A stretch of DNA of 64,000 bases. It comes from Erigeron canadensis. Its lineage: Eukaryota; Streptophyta; Magnoliopsida; Asterales; Asteraceae. The position numbers were made by a program, and so were the translations under genes. Below are positions 49,563 to 61,643 of this stretch, one piece after another. The notes under the pieces are model-generated. The model was given only the letters and a program-made list of their open reading frames with translations. It searched no databases and had not been told where the DNA came from. Where the stretch lies: positions 38,449,516 to 38,513,515 of the forward strand of contig NC_057766.1 in the NCBI RefSeq assembly GCF_010389155.1, in the 5' to 3' direction. How positions within the stretch are numbered: the first letter of the stretch is position 1; each line of letters starts with the position of its first letter.

Positions 49563-50195
49563 TATGATGGATCTTGGTGTCTCTGGCTTGCTTATTCCCT
49601 GCTGTGATATAAAGAAATAAAAAAAGAGAGAAAATTTTGTGAATTTTGGTTTGCAATGAATGAATATGCAGGTGGCACACTAGGAGTGGTCATGGTTTGA
49701 TAAGGTGTGTGTGTGAGAAAGAGAGATATACATACCAAAATTTATACTCCTTTTGTCCCATTATAAGTGTCATGTTTTTAGTTTTCAAAGTATAACATTT
49801 GCAACTTTGACCTTAAATAACTTTATTTGTGTTAGATAATACTTGATCAAAATTATGAAATAATTGTGTTTTAAGGGGGTTTTTTAATGGTATAACTTTT
49901 ATCAAATTTTATATAATACAAAAAAATATATTTAAAGTCAAAGATTAAAAATAAAGACTTTGAATATTTAAAGTATGACACTTCTAATGTGACGGAGGGA
50001 GTACATTTTTATGGAACAGACGTATAATATATATATATATATATACATCAAGAAATGCAAAAATCTACATAGTAATTAACCTAATCAGCCTGCAAAATAA
50101 CATAAATTAAAATCTGTAGATAAAAAAAATTAAATTAATACATAATTTAACTTCAAATTTAAAAATACAAAGATAAATAACAATAAACACTAAAA
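49563..50195. other. DNA between the solo LTR and the resumed direct repeat
   Basis: No gene. Includes a Stowaway MITE (49747-50001) and an AT microsatellite near 50026-50045. Confidence 0.45.
49747..50001. mobile_element. Stowaway MITE
   Basis: CTCCTTTTGTCCCA on the left and GTGACGGAGGGAG on the right, flanked by TA on both sides (49745-49746, 50002-50003). 255 bp with long complementary arms (AAGTGTCATG / TATGACACTT). Confidence 0.88.
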
Positions 50196-50290
50196 AAATA
50201 GACCTGCAGTTGAAATCAAATAAAAAATTATACAAGATATTTAAAAGAAATTGGATGATGAAATTATACCTCAAAGAAAGTGTGCAATAT
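50196..50290. repeat. Direct-repeat copy 2, second part
   Basis: Shares AAAATAGACCTGCAGTTGAA, TATACAAGA and GAAATTGGATGATGAAATTA with 42525-42720 but lacks the 87 bp retroposed insert. It continues the copy interrupted at 46392. Confidence 0.82.
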
Positions 50291-50381
50291 TTTATTTATT
50301 TATTTATTATTATTTCTGGAGAAATATATATAGAGATAGAACGTACCGTTGTATGTATATGCAGGTTTAGAGAGAAGGGGG

Positions 50382-50388
50382 TTTTATA
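50382..50388 (-). promoter_or_regulatory. Possible TATA box of the duplicated gene, minus strand
   Basis: On the minus strand TATAAAA is followed by a pyrimidine-rich leader (CCCCCTTCTCTCTAAACC) pointing toward the duplicated locus, as expected for the promoter of the unrecognised gene. Inference from position only. Confidence 0.35.
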
Positions 50389-50575
50389 AGAATTTAGAAT
50401 AAGTGAAAGGAAGCGGAAGCGGGAGTGAAGGAGAAAGAGAGGGAATCATATGAACCGAGATCGCCGACCTGTTTTTCTAAGACCCTAGATCCAGACAAAA
50501 AGAAAAAAAATTTCTTTTCCATTTTTGATTTGTTTTTTGAAATGTTGCACGTGCATGGAGCTTGGTTCATTCTTA

Positions 50576-50797
50576 AGGGGTGTTTGTTATTGTGATTACA
50601 AAAAAGATTTTGCGTTTTCAAAGTAGATTATGCGTTTTCAAAACTGCGTTTTGAAAAAGTGGATAGGTACATGCTTCTTCAAACTGCGTTTTCATAGCAG
50701 ATAATCACTTTTTCATACAAACACTTTTTTAGATTATTTGCGTTTTACGAACGTAATAATTAGATAATCACTTCAAAACGCATTCCCAAACACCCTC
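50576..50797. mobile_element. Tourist-like MITE, family of the copy at 28241
   Basis: AGGGGTGTTTGTTATTG and CATTCCCAAACACCCTC are inverted ends with TTA on both sides (50573-50575, 50798-50800). Contains repeated TGCGTTTTCAAA and GATAATCACTTTTTCA words. Confidence 0.8.
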
Positions 50798-50800
50798 TTA

Positions 50801-51128
50801 ATGGTGTGAATTTGTATTGGATTCTATTTTTTTTTTACTACGAGTACTTATTATGACATGCTTTGAATAGTTCTTTTGATAGTTTTGGTTTTTAATTTTA
50901 ATTATAAAGTTTATATTGTGTTAAAGTCTTTGTTTAAATGTAAATAGATATAACATTTTTAATAAAAAAAAATTCACAATAAAACGCAACTTGAAATAGT
51001 GTTTTAGAAGCTTTAGTTTTGGATAAAGCTTTTAATTTAAATATTACATAGATACTTCTGAAAGTTCCAACTACACCTACTATATCAAACACTTTTAAAA
51101 AATAAAAGTTTTAGCTAACAATTTTTGT
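50801..51128. other. AT-rich intergenic DNA
   Basis: No gene or repeat boundary seen. Confidence 0.4.
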
Positions 51129-51131
51129 TTA

Positions 51132-51268
51132 TGGCTATGTTTGACACAAGCTTTTCAAGAGAACTTTTCAAGAGCTTTAACTTTTTATTTTAAACAAAAA
51201 ACTCTTAAATAAATTACACCTGACAGCTACAATTAAAAGCTACAACCACTTTTATCTGACATATACCT
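51132..51268. mobile_element. Short Tourist-like MITE related to 24991-25325
   Basis: Ends TGGCTATGTTTGACACAAG and TTATCTGACATATACCT are inverted, with TTA flanks (51129-51131, 51269-51271). Shares AAAAGCTACAACC and TTTCAAGAG words with the longer copy, so it is probably an internally deleted relative. Confidence 0.65.
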
Positions 51269-51789
51269 TTAGAATAACTAGAACATATAATGTGTTTGTT
51301 CAAAAAAAAACATATAATGTGTGATGATATATGACTTTTCAATTTTTGAATGTGTAAATATATAATTCAGTGTAAATATAGTAAGATTTTAAAAATAATG
51401 GTAATAGTTTTTTCATTTTTTTTTTAGCTTTGTCATGACAAATATATGGGGGGAAAAACAGAGCATATAACCAATCATTTTTATAAAAATACCTATAATA
51501 CTACCTATTTCATATTATAATTGAAATATTTAGCATATGTTTGATATTATTTCTACTATTATAAGGTACATTTTTTAGCTTTGGTATAATAAATTTGTCT
51601 CCTTACAAATTGATGATTTGATCGCTTATCTTGTTGCTTCCTTATCGTTTTCATATTCTTATATTTATAATAATTAGCAGATTTGTTTTTAATTCATAAC
51701 AATAGCTAGCAGATTTGTTTAGTTGTTAATGTCTTCCATATTAATGTAGCAGAAAAGGAGTTACCTTTTGGGTGTCCCATGCTCGTGAC

Positions 51790-52975
51790 TAGGGATGGTA
51801 ACAGATCGTGTATGGGTCAGGTTTAGATAATTTCGGACCCTACTAAAATTTACGGGCCCATGTTCGGACCCATCTGACGGGTTCCTGTTTATTTATTAAT
51901 TGTCAGGTAATGGATTTCCCTACGAGTAATTAAGGATCCATTATCACTATTATTTTTTTCAAAATCAAGATTGGTTTTTAACATTTGGAATTAAAAAAAA
52001 AAAAAACTACTGAGTGACTTTGGAGCAAAATGTACAAGTGCATTTTGATTTATGACTTCCGCTTATAGACTGTATATCGTAACTTACACTGACATCAACA
52101 CAAAAAAAAAGTTAACTTTGTATTTAATTTATGAGAGGCTGAAGTGTTAAACTTTAGTATTTTGTGATTCAACTATGTATTCGATATGTATTCTACGAAC
52201 CGATAAGAATATGCTTAAGATGTAAATATACTATTTTTATATAATTAACGAGCGTTTTTTTTTACCCGCACCATGTGCGGTTATTTCAAATAGATGTTTA
52301 AGAAAGTGAGTTTTTGATTGTATATTATTATATTTGACAAATTATAAATTATAAGAATTAATATTGTGTTTGACTAATAAATAACTCAATAATTACAACA
52401 TCATTATATAGATCTAATTTTATTTGAAAGATGCACTATTTGTTATACGTATTTTACCATAAAGTTTATAGAGAAAAAAAATATCCAATATGCAATGAAA
52501 TCTATAAAATTATTATTGTACTATGACCTTAAAATAACTAAATACTTAATCAAATCATATTATATTATTATGAGATACACGTCCAAGTCAAAATATTAAT
52601 ATATTTAATTAGCCATCTGTTTTTTGATAAGATTTGATTCGATAAATATGAAAGAAATTTGACTTTTATTTTATTTTGGGTATATATATATTGAAAAAAT
52701 ACATGGAGATGCCACATAGGATAAATCTTATGTGACAACGTTTAAAAATAGCTATAAGTTAAATAGGATGGTTTATAATGCTTGGATTCCTACTGTTTTA
52801 TATAAATTATATATATATATATCCGAGTCAGGTATACGGGTTCAGGGTGGTTTCAGGTATACGGGGTGAGTATGCAGATTTTCATTTAAAATCATCCATG
52901 GAACCGAACCCGGACCAAAAATATCAGGTTTCGAATTTTCTCATCGAATATGATTTTATTTGCCATCCCTACTAG
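51790..52975. mobile_element. hAT-like element, 1.2 kb
   Basis: TAGGGATGGTAAC on the left and TTGCCATCCCTACTAG on the right are inverted. CTCGTGAC flanks both sides (51782-51789, 52976-52983), an 8 bp duplication. The subterminal zones hold GGGT/ACCC-rich words (GGGTCAGG, TACGGGTTCAGGG). No transposase was found in the interior. Confidence 0.8.
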
Positions 52976-52983
52976 CTCGTGAC

Positions 52984-54675
52984 AACTATATTGGTTTCTT
53001 TCTAAGCAAATGTATGACGTATTTCTACAAATTGCCAAATATGAAGTGCCTAAATAGTAATCTTAGTGTGTGTGGATTATTGTAAAATGTTCATATAAAC
53101 ATGTAGCTGATAATCAAAATTTATCCCATTTTCTATAACTATAATGATTAAGGGGTGCTTGGTAAAGGGTATGTAAAATGGGGAATGAGTAATATAATAA
53201 ATAATCATGCTTGTTTAGAAAAAGTAAAGGTAATGAATACTTAAACGGGGTAATGAACCATTATAGCCTAAATTGAGAGTAACGGTTATCTTTATCTTTA
53301 ATACCTTATTGAGAAAATCCCATCTCAAGTATTAAATGATTCTGCCTTTAAAATATCAATTTTACTCTTGGACATTTTTTTTACGGATGTTGTATTCCAA
53401 CCAAAATTTTTGATATCCCAACCAAAATAGTGTGGGCCCTCATGTTTGTAATGGCAAATTTGGTAGAGTAAAAACGGGGCTCCTGTCATTAATAATCTGG
53501 TCGGGTTACCAAAAATATAGTCGGGATACCATGGGCAGTTTTTTTTTTTATCTTCTTCTGATTGAGATACCCCCAAATGTTTTTCCTATTCCCCTGCAAA
53601 ATGAAACACACACACACGCTCAGTTTATCCCTTTTTCCCATGACCTCACCGTTAACCCTCCTCGCCAGATCGCGTAGGTTTCATTATCCTCGCCGGATTT
53701 TTCTTCCACACCGCCGTTATCACCGGATCTGGTACTTCTTTTAAAATACGCCAGAATCCTCTTCATCACCACCATCATCGTCTGAAAGTTTGGGTTATCA
53801 CGTCGGTGGGTTCAGCCCCCGATGCATCATCACCGCCCCATGGATACCATTCTAAAACCCACCAAGGCGGCTGCTATCTGGTGGGTTTTTAGGGTTCATC
53901 ATCACCCCAATACATCATCAATACCACATGGGCCGCCGATTTGCTATGATAATAAGTAAGCTTTGTCTTACGCTGTGTAATTTTTGATTGGTAAAGTGTA
54001 TTTGCCTTTATTTCTTTGAGATTCATTTTTTGATTAGTAGTTTGTTTTTATGCAGAGGAAAGATACAAAATTTATTCATTCTCCTTTGTAAGTCAACTTT
54101 CTTATTTTTTTTATATATTTTTATTTTCCGTATGCATATATATGTTAGGTAATAGTGATCGAACTGGTGGTGGTGTTAACTTCATTATCGATGTATATAT
54201 TTGTGGTTTAGGTCCTATCAAAGATTCAACTTTCAAAGTTTGAGTAAAAGAAGCACTAACTTGAATATTCATTGTATACACAACGTTGAAACCTGGATGT
54301 AACGTAATCTGAGTGTTTTAGATGAATGTGTCTCTAATTAAGTATTTACAAACCATAAAAATAGGATGTGTCCAAACATAGTATTCTTGTGTCTCTCTAT
54401 CATCTTAGTATATGACTATCTTTGATATCGGTTAATCAGATTATGATAGCAATATTTAGCTATTAAGATCATTGTTAATATCCAGATTATTCACCAATAT
54501 AAAATGCATTCCATGGCCGTATCTATGATGTGTGCCATTGCAAGGTTTTAATGAGGTGATAAATTTATGTTTCAGTTATTTTACCTTCCAATTCTTCTTT
54601 GTTTGATTGCATTTTGGTGTAAAAGTTGTAAATGGCAGTGTAACTTACAGCCCTACACTTTGTGTATTTCCTATA
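52984..54675. other. Intergenic DNA left of the Copia insertion
   Basis: No gene confirmed. At 53640-53950 a GC-richer stretch with TCATCACC and CACCG words resembles a 5' UTR or exon remnant but gives no open frame of note. Confidence 0.4.
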
Positions 54676-54680
54676 TTATA

Positions 54681-55120
54681 TGTTCTAAAGGTTACAAGTT
54701 CACCTTTACTTATTTATGTTGTTTAGATGTGTAGGACTACAAGTGTAAAAAAGATGAAGACAAAGGACTATTTCTGGATACTCAAGTTGAGAAAGGAATG
54801 TAAAGAAGAAGAAAATAAGGGGCTGATTCTGTAACTTGAAGATATATATAAACCTGCTTATATCAGATTTAGGGTTAATCGGGAATCATATATTTTCTGC
54901 ATCTATTATTGATCGATATTATTCTCTCTCAAATATTCATATTCTGTATCTATATATATCACATCGATATATATAATTTCTCTGTATTATAATCATCATA
55001 TTGATGATTATTTTTCGATCTGGTTGTAATAACAATAATTTCTATTACTTAATCATAATAATATCTGCATCTGTTCTTGATTAAATATTGATAATCTGAA
55101 TCAATAATAATTTTTTTACA
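54681..55120 (+). repeat. 5' LTR of the Copia element
   Basis: 440 bp, TGTTCTAAAGG...TTTTTTTACA. The end is fixed by the primer-binding site that follows directly. Compared with the 3' LTR it lacks one G near 54749 and differs at 8 bases. Confidence 0.95.
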
Positions 55121-55132
55121 TGGTATCAAAGC
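55121..55132 (+). other. Primer-binding site
   Basis: TGGTATCAAAGC immediately after the LTR, complementary to the 3' end of initiator methionine tRNA except at one base relative to the usual TGGTATCAGAGC. Confidence 0.88.
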
Positions 55133-55839
55133 CAAGTTGTCAAAATCGGTGATTGATAGATCTAATTGAATCCAGGACGTATTCCTCTTCGGAACCCTGG
55201 GGTTGTAATTTTCGGATTGTTTGTTCGTTCTGGGTTAGGGTTTCATCTAAAACCTTTGTTCTATATTCTTCCGCTGTCGTTCCAATTATTTTGCCTAATT
55301 TTTTCCTTTGACTAAGTGAATCAAGGAAAAATTAGGGTTTTCTGTTGTTTTTATTTCAGATCCTGATTACTTCTCTTGACTAAGTGAATCAAGGGAAGGA
55401 TTAGGGTTCCTCTACCATCGGCATAAAGCACTGTATTGTATCTCTTTCTCTTTACCTTTATTATCTGGTGTTTTATCTACATATATTTTCTTCTCGAATT
55501 AAAACTGTTATATATATATATAAAATTTTTTCCTTCTTATTTCTCATAAAAACATCTGTACTAATACTTGACCTGCCTTCATTTGAGAGGTTAGGAATCC
55601 TGTCACTGGTACTTTTGTGAGAATAAGAATTATTTTTTGAAAAAAAAATTTTATTCGAGAAGATAATATTTGTAGATCTCTTGTCTGTTATTCTGTGTTT
55701 TGTTTGATAATAAGTATATTTTTATCTGCTTATTTTTTGAATTCTTGTTATTCTGCTTGTGTTGATTATTTGCATTCTTGATTGTTAGTGTTCTATTTTA
55801 TATCTTATCTGTCTACTTTTGTGATTATATTTGAATAAA

Positions 55840-58800
55840 ATGGTGAATACTCCACCTGGTTCTGTTCACACTGGTAATACTCCTCCTGGTTTTATTCATG
55901 TTGGTAATACTCCTCCACATTCTGTGCATAATGAAGAATCTGATAATGAAACTGAAATTGAAATTACTAAAATAAGTAAATTAGATTTTGGTGATCCTTT
56001 GTATTTGCATGCTAGTGATACTACTAGTATACCTTTAATTGGTTTTAAATTGCTTGGAACTGAAAATTATAAAGTATGGTCTTGTGCAATTGAATTGGCT
56101 CTGGAAACTAAGAATAAAATTGGATTTATTGATGGTACTTGCTTAAAAAATTTTGATAATCCTGTTTTAGCCAAAACAATGGGATAGATGCAATGCTGTA
56201 GTTCTTAACTGGATTCTAGGTTGTGTTTCACAAGAATTGTATCTACGTCAAATTTATTCTAAAAATGCATGTGTTGTTTGGCAAGAACTTAAAGATACTT
56301 ATGATAAGGTTGATGGATCTGTTACTTTCAACTTGTATCAAAAGATTAATTGTCTTACTCAAAATGGATCTTCTCTGTCTGATTATTATCATAAACTTTC
56401 TGCTTTATGGAAACAATTTGATGCTATGATACATTTACCTGCTTGTTCTTGTACTGCTGCAAGTGAAATACAAAAACATGCTGATCTTATGAAGTTAATG
56501 CAATTTCTAATGGGACCGGATGATACTTATGTGACTGTTAGATCTAATATTCTGATTAGAGATCCTTTGCCTACTGTTAAAACTGCTTATAATATTTGTT
56601 CAAGAGAAGAGTCTCATATAGGGGGGATGGGTAATAAAACTGTTCCTTCTTCCTCTGCTTTTATTGCAAAATCAAATTTCAACAGGAATTCTGGTTTTAA
56701 AGGAAACAAAAAATTCTTTTGATAACAAGAAAACTTTTGACAATAATTTTGAGTCAAGAAAAACTTTTGATCAAAATCAAAGAATTTTAAGACCTCTTAA
56801 TCCTAATCTTCATTGTACTCATTGTAATAGGATTGGTCATACCATTGATAGATGTTTTCTGCTGAAAAATAAGAATTCTTCAAATAATTACAACAAGTTT
56901 TCAAATAATAATGTTAATATTGATAAATCTGCTTCTGGTTCTAATTCTTGTGATAATGTTAGTATTGCTTCTACTTCTTCTAATTCTCTTACTTCTGATC
57001 AAGTGGCTAAGTTGCTTAGTTTATTAGATACCAAATCTGCTACTTCTTCAAACAGTCTGCATGCCAATATGGCAGGTATGCCTGTATGCAGTAATTCTTG
57101 GTTTCTTAATTGCAATTCTTTCTTGTTTAATGCTTTGATTAAATGGATTATAGATAGTGGTGCTAATCAACACATGACTATGTCTGCAAAGAATCTTACT
57201 AATGTGGTTGATATTTCTGACTTAAAGTTAAAAATTGGACATCCTAATGGTACTTGTGCTATTGTTAAACAAATTGGTAATTTACATCTTAAAAATGGAA
57301 TTGTTCTGTTTGATGTTCTTGTAGTACCAGAATATAATGTGAACTTAATGTCAGTTCATAAGCTTGCTAGAGATAACAATTTGTACATAGGTTTTGATCC
57401 TAGTACATGTTACATTCAGGATTTTCATCAAAAGAATGTGCTGGGGACTGGTAGTGAACAAGGTGGCTTATATGTTTATGATGATCTTCCTCTTCCTTCT
57501 TCTTCTGTTATGTGCAACTCTGCTTCTGTTCCTTGTGAGTCTAAACTGTTGTGGCATATGAGACTAGGTCATCCTGCTGATCAAGCATTGTCTGTTTTTT
57601 CTAAAAAATTGAATTTGCCCTCTAATGTGATTGGACCTTGTGATGTTTGCCATAACGCTAAACAAACAAGAGAACCTTTCCCTTTGAGTGACCATAAATC
57701 AGGTGGTTTGGGAGATTTAATTCATATAGATGTTTGGGGACCATATAAAGTCACTAGTAAAGAAGGGTTTAAGTATTTTTTTAACAATTGTGGATGATTT
57801 TACAAGAGTAGTCTAGACTTTTATGCTAAAAAACAAAACTGAAGTCTTTGAAAATGTCAAAAATCTTTTGGAATTATTAAATACTCAATTTGAAGTAAAA
57901 GTTAAAGTTGTTAGAAGTGATAATGGTACAGAGTTTTTAAATAAACAAATGGCTCATTTGTTTAATTCAAAGGGAATTGTTCATCAAACCTCAAATTCTT
58001 ATACTCCCCAACAAAATGGAATTGTAGAAAGGAAACATAGACACCTTCTTAATGTAGCTAGGTCTCTTATGTTTCAGGGGGGAATACCTTTATATCTTTG
58101 GAGTAATTGTGTGCTTACTGCAACTTACTTAATAAATAGAACTCCTTCCTCTGTTCTTAAAGGAAAAAACTCCTTATGAAAAAGTGTATGGTAATGAACC
58201 TTCTTTAGAACATTTAAGAGTGTTTGGTTGTCTGTGCTTTGCAACAAAACTGAATCTTTCTGATAAATTTGAATCAAGAGCTGAAAAATGTGTGCTTGTT
58301 GGTTACTCAAATGGAAAAAAAGGTTATAAGCTTTATAGTCTTGAGTCTAGGTCTTATGTGTTTTCTAGAGATGTAAGATTTTATGAGAATGTGTTTCCTT
58401 TTACAATGAAAAATGAAATTCTTAAACAACAATCAGAGTCTTTAAATCAATTGAATTTTTTTGATAAATTTGATACACTTAATCATAAGGAAAATGTTTT
58501 TATGCCCAATGATGAAGAGGAAGACAATAGTAATGATCTTAACATTGGAGGTGAGCTCCTTCATTTTCTTGACAGTCCAAAGGGAATCATTTATGGACAA
58601 TTGCATGACAATTCCCCTGGCAGTTCTGTTAGAGCTACTGAGAATTCTGTTGAGCATTATTTGTCAGATGATCCAAATGAGAATGTCAGAAATGTGGTTG
58701 AGCCTGCAACCATGTTACAAGAAATGAATAATGATATACAACCTGAGGGCAATATAAATGATCTTAATACAAATGAAAATGTTTTAAGGAAATCTGCTAG

Positions 58801-60465
58801 ACAATCTGTTCTTTCTAAAAGATTACAAGATTTTGAAATTCAAGGTAAAGTTAAGTATCCTTTAAATAAAGTGGTAAATTATTCTCATTTGTCATCTGAT
58901 TTGCATTGTTTTGCTATTTCTTTTAATAAGAGTATTGAACCTTCTTCTTTTAGTGAAGCTAGTAAAGATATTAATTGGGTAAATGCTATGAATGAAGAAA
59001 TGGAAGCATTAAACAGAAATAATACTTGGACTATTACTACTTTGCCTAATAATAGAACAACTATTGGTTGTAAATGGATATACAAGATAAAATACAAGGC
59101 AAATGGTGAAATTAAGAGATATAAGGCTAGGTTAGTAGCAAAAGGATATAGTCAAAAGGCTGGCATTGATTTTGATGAAACATTTTCACCAGTTGTGAAA
59201 ATGGTGACTGTTAGATGTTTATTAACTGTTGCAGTTTCTAAAAATTGGCCATTATTTCAATTAGATGTTAATAATGCTTTCTTATATGGTGATTTGATTG
59301 AGGATGTTTATATGGACATTCCTCAAGGTTATTCAAATAACAAGAATATGGTTTGTAAACTCAATAAGTCTTTGTATGGGTTGAAACAAGCTCATAGACA
59401 ATGGAATTCCAAGTTATGTGATGCTTTAGTTGAATTTGGATTTGTTCAAAGTAAAGCAGATTATTCTTTGTTTACTAAAAGTTGTAATGATAGTTTTACT
59501 GCTTTGTTAGTCTATGTTGATGATATAGTTGTTACAGGAAGTGATAAAACTGAGATAGAAAGGCTTAAACAATTTATGAACAACAAGTTTAGAATTAAAG
59601 ATTTAGGAAAACTCAAGTACTTCTTGGGTATTGAAGTTTTGGAAACTGATAGTGGTTTGTGTTTATCTCAAAGAAAGTACTGTTTAGAATTACTAAATGA
59701 ATGTGGAATGCTTGGTTGCAAACCAATGCATACTCCTTTAGAAATGAATTTTACTTTTAAACCTGATGGTTCAAGGTTATTGAAAATATTACCAACTATC
59801 AAAGGTTAATTGGTAAGTTAATTTACTTAACATTAACCAGACCTGACATCAGTTATGCTGTTCAATGTCTTTCTCAATTTATGCATGCTCCTACACAAGA
59901 TCATTTCAATACAGGTTTGAGAGTTTTGAGATATCTCAAGCAAGCACCAGGTATGGGTTTACATATTACAAAAGGTAATACTCTTTCTCTCATTGGATAT
60001 TCTGATTCAGATTGGGCTAGATGTTTAACATCTAGAAGATCTATTACTGGTTTTACTGTTTTTCTTGGTAACACTTTAGTTTCTTGGAAAAGTAGGAAAC
60101 AAACAGTTGTAGCTAAGTCCTCTGCTGAAGCAGAATATAGGGCTTTAGCTGCAACAACTTGTGAAATTACTTGGCTTATGAATTTATTAAATGATATTGG
60201 TTTACAAACTCAAATCCCTGTTAATATTTATAGTGATAGTAAATCTGCAATTCAAATAGCTTCTAATCCAGTTTTCCATGAAATGACTAAACACTTTGAA
60301 ATTGATTTACATTTTGTAAGAGAGAAAATCTATTCTGGAACAATTTGTATGAAGAAAATTAAATCTGAACTTAATCTTGCAGATTTGTTCACTAAGAGTC
60401 TAAATTCTAAGCAACAATCTTTTCTGTCCAGAAGTCTTGGTATGATTGACATGTTCAAAGGATGA
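55840..60465 (+). pseudogene. Copia gag-pol, broken by five frameshifts and a stop
   Basis: The ATG at 55840 opens gag; a TTG at 55831 was rejected. Order seen: gag, CCHC knuckle (CTHCNRIGHTIDRC, from 56814), protease DSG box near 57155, GAG-pre-integrase LWHMRLGHP, integrase with HIDVWGPY, RSDNGTEF and the catalytic glutamate in VERKHR, reverse transcriptase with YVDD at 59513-59524, RNase H with SSAEAEYRALA, stop at 60463-60465. Breaks: an extra base in the A4 run at 56173-56176, an extra base at 56708-56720, an extra T at 57776-57782, TAG at 57814-57816, an extra A at 58164-58169, and a shift near 59779-59786. All catalytic motifs are intact between breaks, showing recent inactivation or sequencing error. 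Confidence 0.95.
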
Positions 60466-60469
60466 ACTT

Positions 60470-60477
60470 GAGGGGGA
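60470..60477 (+). other. Polypurine tract
   Basis: GAGGGGGA directly before the 3' LTR; the plus-strand priming site. Confidence 0.85.
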
Positions 60478-60918
60478 TGTTCTAAAGGTTACAAGTTCAC
60501 CTTTACTTATTTATGTTGTTTAGATGTGTAGGACTACAAGTGTAAGAAAAGATGAAGACAAAGGACTATTTCTAGATACTCAAGTTGATAAAGGAATGTA
60601 AAGAAGAAGAAGATAAGGGGCTGATTCTGTAACTTGAAGATATATATAAACCTGCTTATATCAGATTTAGGGTTAATTTGGAATCATATATTTTCTACAT
60701 CTATTATTGATCGATATTATTCTCTCTCAAATATTCATATTCTGTATCTATATATATCACATTGATATATATAATTTCTCTGTATTATAATCATCATATT
60801 GATGATTATTTTTCGATCTGGTTGTAATAACAATAATTTCTATTACTTAATCATAATAATATCTGCATCTGTTCTTGATTAAATATTGATAATCTGAATC
60901 AATAATAATATTTTTACA
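60478..60918 (+). repeat. 3' LTR of the Copia element
   Basis: 441 bp, nearly identical to 54681-55120, starting right after the polypurine tract and ending TTTTTACA before the TTATA duplication. Confidence 0.95.
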
Positions 60919-60923
60919 TTATA

Positions 60924-61167
60924 AATTTACAAATTTCGATTTTGCTAACAGATCCATTTAAGATGTTTTTATCGAAACTATACGTTTTGGCCAAGAGAAA
61001 GGGTTCGTGGGAAATACAACGAGGAAATACAACGATCAATGAAGGTGTTGTGTTGTGGAGAATGAAGACATTTTAAGTTCCCAAGAGTTTCACGTTTTTT
61101 GGCCTACATTCTCATACTAACATCCCTTTTATATATAGAACTATTTTTTAACTTCTGATTGGAATGA
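60924..61167. other. Right flank of the Copia insertion
   Basis: No coding sequence recognised; contains a short direct repeat GAAATACAACGA. Confidence 0.4.
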
Positions 61168-61643
61168 TCATATGGGAGCTACAAGATTACCGCATTCATT
61201 GATAACAGCCCTTTTGACAAATGCTTCAACCCTTGCCCTGCCATCATGCCTGGTCCAATTGTCACGTCACCCCTTGACCAGTCTAAGAAGGAAGAGCAGG
61301 TAGTAATTTGTTTTAAGTGCTTCACGTTCATTTGTGTTTACCTCAAAGATTTCAACATGGTACTAAATTTCCGCATCACTTGGAGTGGTGAAAGGTTAAG
61401 TTGTTAGGAATTCGACTTGGGCCTTATGGTTGCACTGTCTTTTAATTTGAAAGAGCGCCAATTTGATCATATCTAAGGTAATCTTTTAGATTGGAAAAAT
61501 GCCAAAAAATTTTAGTATTATTTTACTGAAATCTCATCTCTCTCAATGTTTAGATACGAGCTAACCTTTGGAGAAGGGGACAGAAGGCTAGCAAGCACGC
61601 AAAGAAGGATAAAGTAAGACAACAAAAAAAATGCACGAGATGA
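61168..61643 (+). pseudogene. Possible 3' exons of a relict gene, unidentified
   Basis: 61168-61299 is open for 44 codons (contains AFIDNSPFDKCFNPCPA) and ends GAGCAG before GTAGTA, a fair donor. 61554-61643 follows a TTTAG acceptor in the same phase and gives a basic tail (RGQKASKHAKKDK) ending in TGA. The amino-acid texture and codons look genuine, but I recognise no family, the upstream part is missing, and the Copia element sits 250 bases before. It could be a decayed gene end or chance. Confidence 0.3.

Larger units (their letters stand above)
54681..60918 (+). mobile_element. Complete, frameshifted Ty1/Copia retrotransposon
   Basis: 6238 bp element bounded by identical TTATA repeats (54676-54680, 60919-60923). 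Structure: 5' LTR, tRNA-iMet-type primer site, gag, protease, integrase, RT, RNase H, PPT, 3' LTR. The order integrase before RT defines Copia. The LTRs differ by 8 substitutions and one indel over about 440 bp (about 1.8%), so insertion is recent on an evolutionary scale. The polyprotein has five frameshifts and one amber codon, so this copy is not autonomous as sequenced. Motifs suggest the Ale or Ivana lineage, which I cannot settle. Confidence 0.97.

Noticed and set aside
52247..52283. Minus-strand Helitron-like 3' end (CCGCACATGGTGCGGG then CTCG)
   Set aside because: No 5' end was found and the segment lies within the hAT-like element; the hairpin alone is weak evidence.
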